Assembly: GCA_937907165.1 (NCBI GenBank)
Contig: CALCUH010000053.1
Location: 1-16,701, forward strand
Length of the DNA stretch: 16,701 nt
Direction of reading: 5' to 3'
From: an uncultured Bacteroidales bacterium
GTDB lineage: Bacteria; Bacteroidota; Bacteroidia; Bacteroidales; Paludibacteraceae
Below the pieces are notes generated by a model that was not told where the DNA came from, searched no databases, and saw only the letters and a list, made by a program, of their open reading frames with translations. A program made the position numbers and the translations under genes. Below are positions 7,268 through 13,633 of the stretch, one piece after another (position 1 is the stretch's first letter; every line of letters begins with the position of its first letter).

Positions 7268-7423
7268 TTAGGACAAACTTATTGGAAAGACAGAACGACA
7301 TATGTGTTCAAAACAATTATTGCAAGGAAACCAGCTTATGTCTTAGCCGTAATGCAAGACGATAAGAACATATACTTGCATAGCGTAACACAAAGCGACA
7401 ATGTTCTCTTAAATAACCAATAA
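7268..7423 (+). pseudogene. C6: 51-aa C-terminal tail of an unknown gene
   Basis: The frame is open from the cassette edge and ends VLAVMQDDKNIYLHSVTQSD followed by NVLLNNQ and stop. It is homologous to the C10 tail (NIYIHSVTNSTKVLIGIQK). No start codon or 5' part is present. A small RNA gene converges on it from the right, as in C1, C2 and C10. Confidence 0.6.
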
Positions 7424-7482
7424 AAAAAAGGAGAAGAACAACTGCCTTGTGGAAAACCCGCACTCTCGTTGCCAACTCCTTG
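7422..7482 (-). ncRNA. C6 small structured RNA
   Basis: The minus-strand TATATTTG (complement of 7485-7492) lies just before a hairpin with outer stem AAGGAG/CTCCTT and inner stem CAAC/GTTG. The inner stem encloses GAGAG...TTCCACAAGGCA, and eight T follow. The C10 RNA keeps the enclosed motif while changing the inner stem to CGAC/GTCG, a compensatory change that supports the fold. Repeat 7 begins six bases upstream of the -7 box and replaces the original -33 region. Confidence 0.7.
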
Positions 7483-7498
7483 TACAAATATACAACAA

Positions 7499-7533
7499 GT
7501 TTTAAAGATATATAATTACAATTATGTTAAATC
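7499..7533 (+). repeat. dif-like repeat 7, centre TTACAA
   Basis: Lies between the -7 and -33 regions of the C6 RNA promoter. It opens C7, the shortest cassette (160 bp). Confidence 0.9.
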
Positions 7534-7566
7534 TGGAATTGATGAATTTTGTTGTATATTTGTGTC

Positions 7567-7635
7567 GGTCGAGGTGTAAAAGCTGAGAACGGTACCCCAT
7601 AAGTTGTCTAATTGGCGATTTGTGGGGATTTTTTT
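7567..7635 (+). ncRNA. C7 small RNA with terminator
   Basis: The shared promoter block (TTGATGAATTTTGTTG then TATATTTG at 7555-7562) points right. The transcript contains GGTCGAGGTG...CTGAGAACGG and ends in a CCCCATAA/TTTGTGGGG hairpin with seven T. The RNA points right here, whereas the C1, C2, C4, C6, C10 and C13 RNAs point left. Confidence 0.65.
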
Positions 7636-7693
7636 ATATGTTTATAAAATGAATGTTATTTGGTGTATCAGAAAGATACCACATTGCCTTATA
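7634..7693 (-). pseudogene. C7: possible 19-aa C-terminal tail convergent with the RNA
   Basis: From the right edge of the cassette the minus frame reads AMWYLSDTPNNIHFINI and stops at the RNA terminator. The convergent placement matches the other RNA cassettes. It is short and could be chance. Confidence 0.35.
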
Positions 7694-7728
7694 GTTTTAA
7701 AGATATATAATCACAATTATGTTAAATC
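7694..7728 (+). repeat. dif-like repeat 8, centre TCACAA
   Basis: Its first reading frame is open, so a plus-strand frame runs from C7 into C8 without being a gene. It opens C8 (1227 bp). Confidence 0.9.
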
Positions 7729-7997
7729 ATGGCGTCAAAAACACTTCTTAATGGGTGTTTTCGTTTCCTTGCTTGCACATCTACAAATTTTTCTATAATT
7801 TTCTACTGATTATCGGTGAGATTTGTTGGGTAATTGTTCATTTTCTTTGTTTTTTGTCACTATAAAGATACGGAAAATTATCCACTTATTAAACTGATAA
7901 TCAATATTTTATTAAATAATTCGACTCGTTTTTTGAGTCTTATATAAAAGATTTTAAACTAAATTTAAACAATTTCTAAGTGTCATCGTCAAAATAT

Positions 7998-8876
7998 ATG
8001 AATCTATTAAAATACATTTTTTGCACTCTTTTGATTGCCTTATCATTAACTTCAGCAAAAGCGGGAGACGAAGCGCTGGCAAACCATTATAGACCTTGTC
8101 GTAAGATTAGAATTGACGGAAGTTCTGTTTCCAAGGAATTTTACGTCTGCACAATTAGCACAATCGAGGTGAGAAATTGGTTAGTAAAAACCGGCAGAAT
8201 AAGCGAAGATGCAAAGACTGATGATATAAGCAAAGAACAAGCTTTCATTTTCGATTATGTAAAAGATTATATTGACTTTTTTCATATAAAATGGAATCCG
8301 TGCGACAAGTATCACACCCTTACAGGCTTCTCTTCAATTTCTGATGAAGATAATTATTATGATGATCGATTTGCTGTTTATGTGCCTGAGACCAATAAAA
8401 TATACATCAGCCAATCTTTAGAATTAAAACGAGAGGTCATTGAATTCGTAAAACTAACCGGTGACGAACATAACCTGTTTGAAATTAAGGTTCTACCACT
8501 AAACATCATTTTGACTATTGCTTTGGGACTTTTGTTTGTGCCATTAATGGTGTTTGCGTCTAACAAGTCATTAAAATTCTTGGAATTTAACGCTGACAAA
8601 ATGACTATGATTTCTGTTGCCATCATCAGCACAATTCTATGGTCCTTTTTCTGCAAATCAGTTGTTTATTTTGAACTAATATGGGCGATTATATTTTCGC
8701 CGGTGATTACGCTACCTCTCTTTATGACTATATTCTTTACACACATTCATTTAAAGATTGACGGTAAAAGAAGAATAATGAAACTATTTACCTATTGCGC
8801 TCTGCTAATGTTTTGGATGTTTTTGGGAACTTTGATTTTCTACATTTACCACCACGGTTATTGGCCAAAGCCATAA
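7998..8876 (+). CDS. C8: exported polytopic membrane protein, candidate immunity protein
   Basis: From the ATG at 7998 (a GTG at 7980 is in frame but would precede the signal peptide) the product is 292 aa. It has a signal peptide (IFCTLLIALSLTSAKA), about 130 residues of extracytoplasmic domain, then four to five membrane spans, for example IILTIALGLLFVPLMVF and VAIISTILWSFFC, ending in a short HHGYWPKP tail. No family is recognised. It is one of only two plus-strand protein units in the array. The 250 bases to its left (7729-7979) are AT-rich, with a small hairpin (AAAACAC/GTGTTTT) and no gene that I can support. Confidence 0.75.
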   Translation: MNLLKYIFCTLLIALSLTSAKAGDEALANHYRPCRKIRIDGSSVSKEFYVCTISTIEVRNWLVKTGRISEDAKTDDISKEQAFIFDYVKDYIDFFHIKWNPCDKYHTLTGFSSISDEDNYYDDRFAVYVPETNKIYISQSLELKREVIEFVKLTGDEHNLFEIKVLPLNIILTIALGLLFVPLMVFASNKSLKFLEFNADKMTMISVAIISTILWSFFCKSVVYFELIWAIIFSPVITLPLFMTIFFTHIHLKIDGKRRIMKLFTYCALLMFWMFLGTLIFYIYHHGYWPKP

Positions 8877-8893
8877 TGCGACTTGCCATTAGG

Positions 8894-8912
8894 AACGTAC
8901 ATTATGTACGTT
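8894..8912. repeat. Perfect 19-bp palindrome
   Basis: AACGTACAT, T, ATGTACGTT: nine-base arms with a one-base centre, 18 bases after the C8 gene. It lacks a T-run, so it may be a protein-binding site or a weak terminator. Confidence 0.4.
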
Positions 8913-8955
8913 GACTGACCCTAAAAAACTTTGGTTTCGAACTCTCAAAAGTTAA

Positions 8956-8990
8956 GTTTTAAAGATATATAATTACAATTATGTTAAATC
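8956..8990 (+). repeat. dif-like repeat 9, centre TTACAA
   Basis: Provides the stop codon for the truncated exported-protein frame on its right. It opens C9, the longest cassette (1254 bp). Confidence 0.9.
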
Positions 8991-9084
8991 CCAGCTGCTT
9001 CGCTGCTACCGACACCGCATCCGCCATCGCCAACTGCATGGACGACAGGAAGAGGATGATTAAAAATGAAAAAAGTTTCCGCAT
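8959..9084 (-). pseudogene. C9: signal peptide and start of a truncated exported protein
   Basis: From the ATG at 9084 the frame encodes a signal peptide (LFSFLIILFLSSMQLAMA) and about ten mature residues (DAVSVAAKQL). It then enters repeat 9, which adds some ten hydrophobic residues and a TAA. The real gene has lost everything downstream. It follows the C9 immunity candidate by 25 bases on the same strand and was probably the next gene of the original operon. Confidence 0.6.
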
Positions 9085-9109
9085 ATGTTTGTGTTATTTA
9101 TTCCGTAAA

Positions 9110-9787
9110 TCATTCATTGAATTTATCGAAGACGATATCTTTCTTTCTTAGATAACCGACAATTACTTTCCCACTTTTTCCCCTACATTCCATTTTCACA
9201 TATTTGCCATTTGATTCAATGACAAAACATTCTTTTTCTTTTGTAAGGAACTCATTCGTTTTATGCATTGTAGAATCATATATATATGCCTTATCTACCT
9301 TTATTCTTGCACAATTTACAAAATATCCAAAATCAGGATCATTATAAAATATCGATTCCTTTAATGCAAAATTTAAATTACCTCTTCTATACATTGCAGA
9401 TGACACAAACAAATCTTCTTCTCCACAGCTTATCATCTCCGGAGAACATTCACTATTAATCATAGCTGTATCATTTAAAGGATGTTTCGCCAAATAAACG
9501 TCACCACTTTCATTATTTTTGATATCCTTATATCGGACATTTTTATTTTGTTGTTCATCGGGAATAAAACACATATATTCTAGTTGCACATGCGTAACAT
9601 TTCCTTGCTCGACCCATACAGATAGCATTTGTCTGTTCTTAACAATTAAATACAATTCATTAACAGAACTCATACTTTTATCAGGAGTCATATCAAATTC
9701 TTTCCAAACGCCTTGAAGACATTGCAAATCACCCGCATATAGATAATTTGCTAGCAAAATAAATAATATCAACAATCTATTTCTCAT
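9110..9787 (-). CDS. C9: periplasmic protein, probable immunity to the GH19 toxin
   Basis: The 225-aa product has a signal peptide (LLILFILLANYLYAG) and a mature part ending in a bacterial SH3-like stretch (FVIESNGKYVKMECRG... then VGYLRKKDI). Family otherwise not recognised. It starts seven bases after the stop of a cell-wall-hydrolase-like toxin remnant on the same strand. A wall-degrading effector acts in the periplasm, so an exported immunity protein is what would be expected. This pairing is an inference from position and location signals. Confidence 0.75.
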   Translation of the reverse strand: MRNRLLILFILLANYLYAGDLQCLQGVWKEFDMTPDKSMSSVNELYLIVKNRQMLSVWVEQGNVTHVQLEYMCFIPDEQQNKNVRYKDIKNNESGDVYLAKHPLNDTAMINSECSPEMISCGEEDLFVSSAMYRRGNLNFALKESIFYNDPDFGYFVNCARIKVDKAYIYDSTMHKTNEFLTKEKECFVIESNGKYVKMECRGKSGKVIVGYLRKKDIVFDKFNE

Positions 9788-9794
9788 AATAATA

Positions 9795-10244
9795 TCATTT
9801 ACTTAGTTCCTTATATGCTTTTTTAGTCATATTTTTTCTACTTTTTATTCCATTTAAACCACCATTGACCTTTTTCGTCAAGGTTTCTATTTGAGCATCA
9901 GTTATCTCATTCGCAAAATCATTACATCCTTTTGATTTCCAAAAGTACATTGCTATTTTCATCATGAACTCAATTTAGGATGCATCTTTCAAATATTCAT
10001 ATTCTGCAGCAGCTTGTCTCGCCCCATTAACAAGCTCCCCTACAATTGTTATTGTCCTACGATATGCTACATTGTTAGGATGTTCCTGTATTTCCGCATC
10101 TGTCAAATTTTTATTCAAATCATCATCATTCCACAATTTTTGAATTTTTTCATAACCACCTGCACCCGTTAAATGAATAAAACCAACTTCTAAATATGTA
10201 GATCCATCTTCTGATAATACTGTTTTATTTCCCATTCTACAACC
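9795..10244 (-). pseudogene. C9: GH19 chitinase/lysozyme-like toxin remnant with nonsense codon
   Basis: One frame covers 10244-9795, interrupted by a single TAA at 9975-9977. The 5' part begins at the repeat with MGNKTVLSEDGSTY and contains GFIHLTGAGGYEKIQKLW, like the 'RGRGFIQLTG' strand of GH19 enzymes. After the stop the same frame continues with AMYFWKSKGCNDFAN and KKVNGGLNG, which are GH19 C-terminal motifs. GH19-like domains are peptidoglycan-cleaving effectors in bacterial competition. The catalytic N-terminal half is cut off by repeat 10 and the stop breaks the rest, so it is dead twice over, while the gene downstream is intact. Confidence 0.75.
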
Positions 10245-10279
10245 GTTTTAAAGATATATAATTACAATTATGTTAAATC
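10245..10279 (+). repeat. dif-like repeat 10, centre TTACAA
   Basis: Truncates the GH19-like gene on its left. It opens C10 (242 bp). Repeats 9, 10 and 11 share the same centre. Confidence 0.9.
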
Positions 10280-10280
10280 A

Positions 10281-10427
10281 ACATCCAAAGGAAGGATTTC
10301 TCACATTTTCGAAACTACAATTTCAGGCAAAACAGCTTTCGTTATCGCAAACGAATCAGATGATACTAACATTTACATTCATAGCGTGACTAATAGTACA
10401 AAAGTATTAATAGGCATACAAAAATAA
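10281..10427 (+). pseudogene. C10: 48-aa C-terminal tail, homologue of the C6 tail
   Basis: The frame is open from the repeat and ends NIYIHSVTNSTKVLIGIQK. The C6 tail has NIYLHSVTQSDNVLLNNQ at the same place. No start is present. It is convergent with the C10 small RNA. Confidence 0.6.
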
Positions 10428-10491
10428 ACAAAGAGAGTAAACCGACTGCCTCGTGGAACTACAATCTACGCTCTCGTCGTTAAACTCTCTC
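10425..10491 (-). ncRNA. C10 small structured RNA
   Basis: Minus-strand -7 box TATATTTG (complement of 10496-10503) preceded by the shared TTGATGAAATTTGTTG block. The hairpin has outer stem AGAGAG/CTCTCT and inner stem CGAC/GTCG enclosing GAGAG...TTCCACGAGGCA. It is the same design as the C6 RNA, with different stem bases that still pair. A T-rich tail (TTTGTTTATTTTTG) follows. Repeat 11 lies in the -33 region. Confidence 0.7.
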
Positions 10492-10521
10492 ACTGCAAAT
10501 ATACAACAAATTTCATCAATT

Positions 10522-10556
10522 GTTTTAAAGATATATAATTACAATTATGTTAAATC
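10522..10556 (+). repeat. dif-like repeat 11, centre TTACAA
   Basis: Matches repeats 9 and 10. It opens C11 (174 bp). Confidence 0.9.
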
Positions 10557-10562
10557 TAAATG

Positions 10563-10592
10563 TTTGTAATTAGAATTTTTGTTGTAATTTTG
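10563..10592 (+). promoter_or_regulatory. Promoter of the C11 small RNA
   Basis: TTTG at 10563-10566, 18 bases, TAATTTTG at 10585-10592, followed at once by the closing stem of the RNA hairpin. It lies complete inside the cassette. Confidence 0.7.
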
Positions 10593-10672
10593 CCACATAG
10601 AAAAGCCTTTGTCGTGTGGCCTGAACTAGCCTTGAGCTTAAATTGGCGCCGATTTAGGCTTTTTCTTTGTGG
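10593..10672 (+). ncRNA. C11 small structured RNA
   Basis: A long hairpin closed by CCACA/TGTGG and AAAAGCCT/AGGCTTTTT; the middle CCTGAACTAGCC...GGCGCC can fold further. The T-rich 3' strand makes it terminator-like. It points right, as in C7, and overlaps the convergent protein tail at 10654-10728. Confidence 0.6.
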
Positions 10673-10728
10673 AATAGTTCATCAGTGACTGAATATAGAT
10701 ACCTGTGTGAAGTTGTCTTTCCCCTTTT
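10654..10728 (-). pseudogene. C11: 24-aa C-terminal tail
   Basis: The minus-strand frame is open from the right edge and encodes TTSHRYLYSVTDELFHKEKA, stop. The YLYSVT core resembles the tails in C1, C2, C6 and C10 (FYSIT, FYSIG, YLHSVT, YIHSVT), placing the RNA again at the 3' end of a member of this gene group. Confidence 0.45.
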
Positions 10729-10730
10729 GT

Positions 10731-10765
10731 GTTTTAAAGATATATAATCACAATTATGTTAAATC
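10731..10765 (+). repeat. dif-like repeat 12, centre TCACAA
   Basis: From here to repeat 19 nearly all copies carry TCACAA. It opens C12 (894 bp). Confidence 0.9.
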
Positions 10766-11098
10766 TGCAGCGAGCCCAACAAGTCAGCCGAAGAGATTTA
10801 CGAAATCCTAAATTACAAGAAGATGCCATTTAGAAAAAAGAAATTAGAAAAAGTTTGTAGTACACAGTGACGCAAACGAGACTTCAAAAAATCAATGACT
10901 GCAAGAATTACACGATGATAGGGGGCAAAGTTGGGTTAAGTTTTGGGAAAAACTAATCGAACAGTCAAAAGAGCCTCCGATTCAACTCTCGTTGTTTGAT
11001 TAGGGGGCTTGGTTTTCAAAAATAGAATCCGCAACACCGTATTTAATGGCATTGCGGACTGTTTTGGTATGTCTTTTTATGTTTAGCGGACACCAATA
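10766..11098 (+). mobile_element. C12: probable insertion-sequence 3' fragment
   Basis: A frame open from the repeat (10766-10870) encodes PNKSAEEIYEILNYKKMPFR and a lysine-rich end, which looks like a transposase C-terminus. About 210 bases later the stretch ends with GTTTAGCGGACACCAATA (11081-11098). The reverse complement of this 18-mer occurs at 16615-16632, exactly where the cas1 frame breaks, as expected for a shared terminal inverted repeat. An imperfect hairpin (GCCTCCGATTCAAC with GTTGTTTGATTAGGGGGC) lies between. I could not assign an IS family. Confidence 0.5.
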
Positions 11099-11105
11099 GT
11101 TAAAA

Positions 11106-11543
11106 TTACTGAAACAAAACATATTTGAATTGTTTCAGATGCTTGGAATATTCTCTCCAAACCATAAAAGTATCGTTAGTTATGGGCTGATATTGTTGAA
11201 TAAAAACCTTACGCTGATGTAACAATTCTGCTTTTATTACTTCATTATTTTTTACAAAAACAAATCCTCGCTGACTATCCCTTATAAAAAAAGGTAACTT
11301 ATAATTAATATGTATCATTTCCGATACTTCTTCATCTGTAACCCATTCTTGTAATATATAAAGTGTATCATAACTATCTATTCCTATTGCTTTACTTAAT
11401 GTAAATTTAGAAGTGTCAGATTCTGTGAAATCACAATTATCATTAATATAAGAATGAATCTCGTCTTCAAAACTTGTACAACTCATAAATAAGAGTTGCA
11501 ATAAACAAATAAGCCAACTGATTTTTCTACTTATTAAGACCAT
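11106..11543 (-). CDS. C12: small lipoprotein, candidate immunity protein
   Basis: From the ATG at 11543 the product is 145 aa with a lipoprotein signal ending in LFMSC (C22). I chose this start because a strong AAAGGAG stands five bases before it and because it overlaps the end of the upstream frame by 17 bases. The mature protein (FEDEIHSYINDNCDFTESD, YDTLYILQEWVTDEE) belongs to no family I recognise. Lipoprotein immunity proteins are common for toxins acting in the periplasm or membrane. Confidence 0.75.
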   Translation of the reverse strand: MVLISRKISWLICLLQLLFMSCTSFEDEIHSYINDNCDFTESDTSKFTLSKAIGIDSYDTLYILQEWVTDEEVSEMIHINYKLPFFIRDSQRGFVFVKNNEVIKAELLHQRKVFIQQYQPITNDTFMVWREYSKHLKQFKYVLFQ

Positions 11544-11658
11544 TTTCTCCTTTTGTATCAATTAATTTTATACCTTCATTATATTTATCTTCTGAAATCC
11601 GCCTTTTCATAACAAAATATTTTCCATCTTTACATTGCTCTGCCACATAAAATCCTGA
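11527..11658 (-). pseudogene. C12: 43-aa C-terminal tail of a putative toxin
   Basis: The frame is open from the repeat and encodes SGFYVAEQCKDGKYFVMKRR followed by an acidic/basic tail ending GENGLNK. Its stop lies 17 bases inside the lipoprotein gene, which indicates translational coupling. The toxin type cannot be told from this tail, and the rest was lost at repeat 13. Confidence 0.55.
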
Positions 11659-11659
11659 A

Positions 11660-11694
11660 GTTTTAAAGATATATAATCACAATTATGTTAAATC
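11660..11694 (+). repeat. dif-like repeat 13, centre TCACAA
   Basis: Cuts the putative toxin of C12. It opens C13 (220 bp). Confidence 0.9.
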
Positions 11695-11730
11695 ATAAAA
11701 GGGGAAGGGATGATGCAATTTTTTTATTAA

Positions 11731-11809
11731 TAAAAAAAGCATTGGAATAAGACCAATGCTTTTGAGACGGAAGAGCTGGCTTGGACATCCGCGCCGTTTG
11801 TGTTCCGTC
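11731..11809 (-). ncRNA. C13 small RNA with separate terminator
   Basis: The promoter at 11814-11843 (minus strand) drives a hairpin GACGGAA/TTCCGTC enclosing GGCGCGGATGTCCAAGCC. A distinct terminator follows, AAAGCATTGG/CCAATGCTTT with seven T. It is the clearest of the eight: a structured body plus an independent terminator. To its left the cassette has only about 35 bases of AT-rich sequence. Confidence 0.75.
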
Positions 11810-11813
11810 GCTG

Positions 11814-11843
11814 TAAATATACAACAAAATTCATCAATTCCAA
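11814..11843 (-). promoter_or_regulatory. Promoter of the C13 small RNA
   Basis: TTG (11843-11841), 19 bases, TATATTTA (11821-11814) on the minus strand. It is nearly identical to the C2 promoter, including ATTGATGAATTTTGTTG. Confidence 0.75.
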
Positions 11844-11847
11844 CAAC

Positions 11848-11931
11848 ATGAGCGAGAAAAACGATACAGTAACCGACATAACCCATCTCAAGGCAGTTAT
11901 CATGGCAGTGTTCCGTTTTAAAGATATATAA
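11848..11931 (+). pseudogene. C13: same truncated gene start as in C2
   Basis: MSEKNDTVTDITHLKAVIMA, then VF, then RFKDI and stop from repeat 14. It differs from the C2 copy by a few bases, and both end at the same base before the repeat. Confidence 0.5.
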
Positions 11932-11949
11932 TTACAATTATGTTAAATC
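11915..11949 (+). repeat. dif-like repeat 14, centre TTACAA
   Basis: Its left junction is identical to that of repeat 3 for about 70 bases. It opens C14 (895 bp). Confidence 0.9.
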
Positions 11950-12049
11950 AAATAAGGTGTTTTTCCCGATTAAGTGAATGGAAATTATGAAATTTGTCGA
12001 ATAAGCACACAAAAAAACGAGGATAAAAGTAGATAACACAAGGAAATAA

Positions 12050-12715
12050 TCACTCATTCTTACTCATAACAGGCCTTATTAAACACCGCATTTCTCTGAA
12101 ACGGCATTTGGACTGAACTCCAAAAGAATATGTTTTGCCTCTCTTATAACGAGGTTTGTAGATGAAATAATGATGGTGAACACAACCACACGATTGACAA
12201 AGGCAAGCGGTCCAATAGTGCCCAAATATGCCATCTACCGGGAGGAAAATCTTCTTCCCATTTCTTTTGGATATAAATATTTGACCACCGATTCCTGTCC
12301 GTTTATAATTTCTTACTTTTAGACAAAAACAATATTTCTTCAATTCCTCCAATTCCTCATTCGTCGGCATTCTCCACTTATCACCCCACAAAACGGATGC
12401 CGCATCATCCTCTGCATCCAGAGTCATTTTATTGTCCACCTCCCCATATTTTACATAATTCCCACGTTGTCCCCATACATATCCACTCGTATCCTTTTCT
12501 GATTTCGGTTTTGTTTCACCCCATAAAAAATAATCACCAATTTCCCATGGATTATTAGCGCCTAAATTACATGTAGACCATAACGTACCACTAGGTAGCT
12601 TTAAATCCACATACATATGGTCATTAACAGTTCTATGCGAAGATTTGTGCGAAGAACATCCAACCAAAGCCAAAAAACTTATACATATTAGGATACAAAC
12701 GTCTTTCAATCTCAT
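12050..12715 (-). CDS. C14: FISUMP-type lipoprotein, candidate immunity protein
   Basis: The 221-aa product has a lipoprotein signal with LALVGC (C20). It then shows the Fibrobacter succinogenes major paralogous (FISUMP) pattern: VDLKLPSGTLWSTCNLGA, GDYFLWGETKPKS, EDDAASVLWGDKWRMPTNEE, and a C-terminal SFGVQSKCRFREMRCLIRPV. Such domains are abundant on the Bacteroidetes cell surface, and their role is poorly known. The start ATG overlaps the TGA of a clipped upstream frame (ATGA), the same coupling as the other toxin-tail/immunity pairs here. An immunity role is therefore suggested by context only. The 100 bases on its left (11950-12049) show no gene. Confidence 0.8.
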   Translation of the reverse strand: MRLKDVCILICISFLALVGCSSHKSSHRTVNDHMYVDLKLPSGTLWSTCNLGANNPWEIGDYFLWGETKPKSEKDTSGYVWGQRGNYVKYGEVDNKMTLDAEDDAASVLWGDKWRMPTNEELEELKKYCFCLKVRNYKRTGIGGQIFISKRNGKKIFLPVDGIFGHYWTACLCQSCGCVHHHYFIYKPRYKRGKTYSFGVQSKCRFREMRCLIRPVMSKNE

Positions 12716-12843
12716 TTTTGATTTTTGTAAAAATTTCTATCGGGAAAATTATAGAGTTGTTTGTTGTTTTCCATTATTCGGAATATAATATTCTCATTTA
12801 CCTCAGATGGTTTGTATATTGTCGTTTCGTGGTACAATTCATT
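12712..12843 (-). pseudogene. C14: 43-aa C-terminal tail of a putative toxin
   Basis: The frame is open from repeat 15 and encodes NELYHETTIYKPSEVNENII and a tail ending NFPDRNFYKNQK. Its TGA overlaps the lipoprotein start. It is polar and basic like many toxin tips; the type cannot be assigned. Confidence 0.55.
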
Positions 12844-12844
12844 A

Positions 12845-12879
12845 GTTTTAAAGATATATAATCACAATTATGTTAAATC
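12845..12879 (+). repeat. dif-like repeat 15, centre TCACAA
   Basis: Cuts the putative toxin of C14. It opens C15 (660 bp). Confidence 0.9.
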
Positions 12880-13014
12880 TTATTCTCTTAACTTAGCGAA
12901 TGGTTCGAAAAAACGACAGTATTATACGAAAAATCATAATCACAAACAAGTACTAACTTATTTATTTTCTATGTTTTAATTTACAGAAGTCCCCTTGAAT
13001 TAAAGTCAAAATAT

Positions 13015-13476
13015 TCACTTGGAATAATCATCCCATGTCACATTAAAATAACAATGTTTCAAAGAATCTGGCAAACTTAAAAAATAATAGTATTCTTCAT
13101 TTAAATAACAATGTTCATAACAAGAATCTGAATCACACAATACTACACTTGTATTATTATAATATTCATTCAAGGTAATTTCTAAATTATCAATTGACTT
13201 TTTGGTAAAAATCAATTGATCATCGAGATTAATCTTTCTTCCATTATCTAAAGTATAAAACGATATTCTATTTATACGTGACAATCTATTTTTTAAAATA
13301 GCAACGCCTGAAACACAATTGCACGAATCACAAGTGCAATACCCTAAAAGAATAGAGTTAATTTCCATGTCTGTTTTTTTTTGATTTGCATGGCTAATTT
13401 TCATGGATTTGTATTCAATACATGTAATAATTGCCAAAAAGGAAAATGCCAAAATCACTATTGTTTTAATCTTCAT
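13015..13476 (-). CDS. C15: exported or lipid-anchored protein, candidate immunity protein
   Basis: The 153-aa product has an N-terminal hydrophobic segment (TIVILAFSFLAIITC). C19 may serve as a lipid-attachment cysteine, but threonine before it is unusual, so a signal anchor is possible. The mature part is rich in cysteine (CTCDSCNC, CDSDSCYEHC), unusual in this window. Family unknown. The ATG overlaps the stop of a clipped upstream frame (ATGA). The C19 lipoprotein has a similar GCNSCYENHLCD cysteine pattern. Confidence 0.75.
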   Translation of the reverse strand: MKIKTIVILAFSFLAIITCIEYKSMKISHANQKKTDMEINSILLGYCTCDSCNCVSGVAILKNRLSRINRISFYTLDNGRKINLDDQLIFTKKSIDNLEITLNEYYNNTSVVLCDSDSCYEHCYLNEEYYYFLSLPDSLKHCYFNVTWDDYSK

Positions 13477-13538
13477 TTTTTCTTAATTATCCAATATCCA
13501 TTAATGAATTCATAAAAATAAATATTTTTTTCAAATTC
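13473..13538 (-). pseudogene. C15: 21-aa C-terminal tail of a putative toxin
   Basis: Open from repeat 16, it reads EFEKNIYFYEFINGYWIIKK, K, stop, overlapping the next start by four bases. Too short to classify, but the overlap argues for a real frame. Confidence 0.5.
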
Positions 13539-13539
13539 A

Positions 13540-13574
13540 GTTTTAAAGATATATAATCACAATTATGTTAAATC
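13540..13574 (+). repeat. dif-like repeat 16, centre TCACAA
   Basis: It opens C16 (225 bp), whose two gene fragments are both cut, one at each end. Confidence 0.9.
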
Positions 13575-13631
13575 CCTGTTCTTATCTCCTCTCAACGAGA
13601 AGTAATGTCGCTGAATTTCAATTAATTTCAT
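13563..13631 (-). pseudogene. C16: first 19 codons of a putative immunity gene
   Basis: ATG at 13631 encodes MKLIEIQRHYFSLRGDKNR. Repeat 16 then contributes DLT and a stop. The start follows the stop of the toxin tail by two bases. In this cassette the probable immunity gene was lost too, so the cassette appears to have no functional protein. Confidence 0.5.
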
Positions 13632-13633
13632 GT

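Noticed and set aside
7567..7635. TPP riboswitch in C7
   Set aside because: CTGAGA followed by ACCCC resembles part of the thi-box, but the conserved GAACCTGA...CCG...AGGGA half is missing and no thiamine gene follows.
7604..7798. Plus-strand frame crossing repeat 8
   Set aside because: It exists only because the repeat's frame 1 is open; it overlaps the C7 small RNA and has no ribosome-binding site or protein-like content.
12761..12979. Plus-strand frame crossing repeat 15
   Set aside because: Same reason: it is the opposite strand of the C14 toxin tail joined through the open repeat frame.
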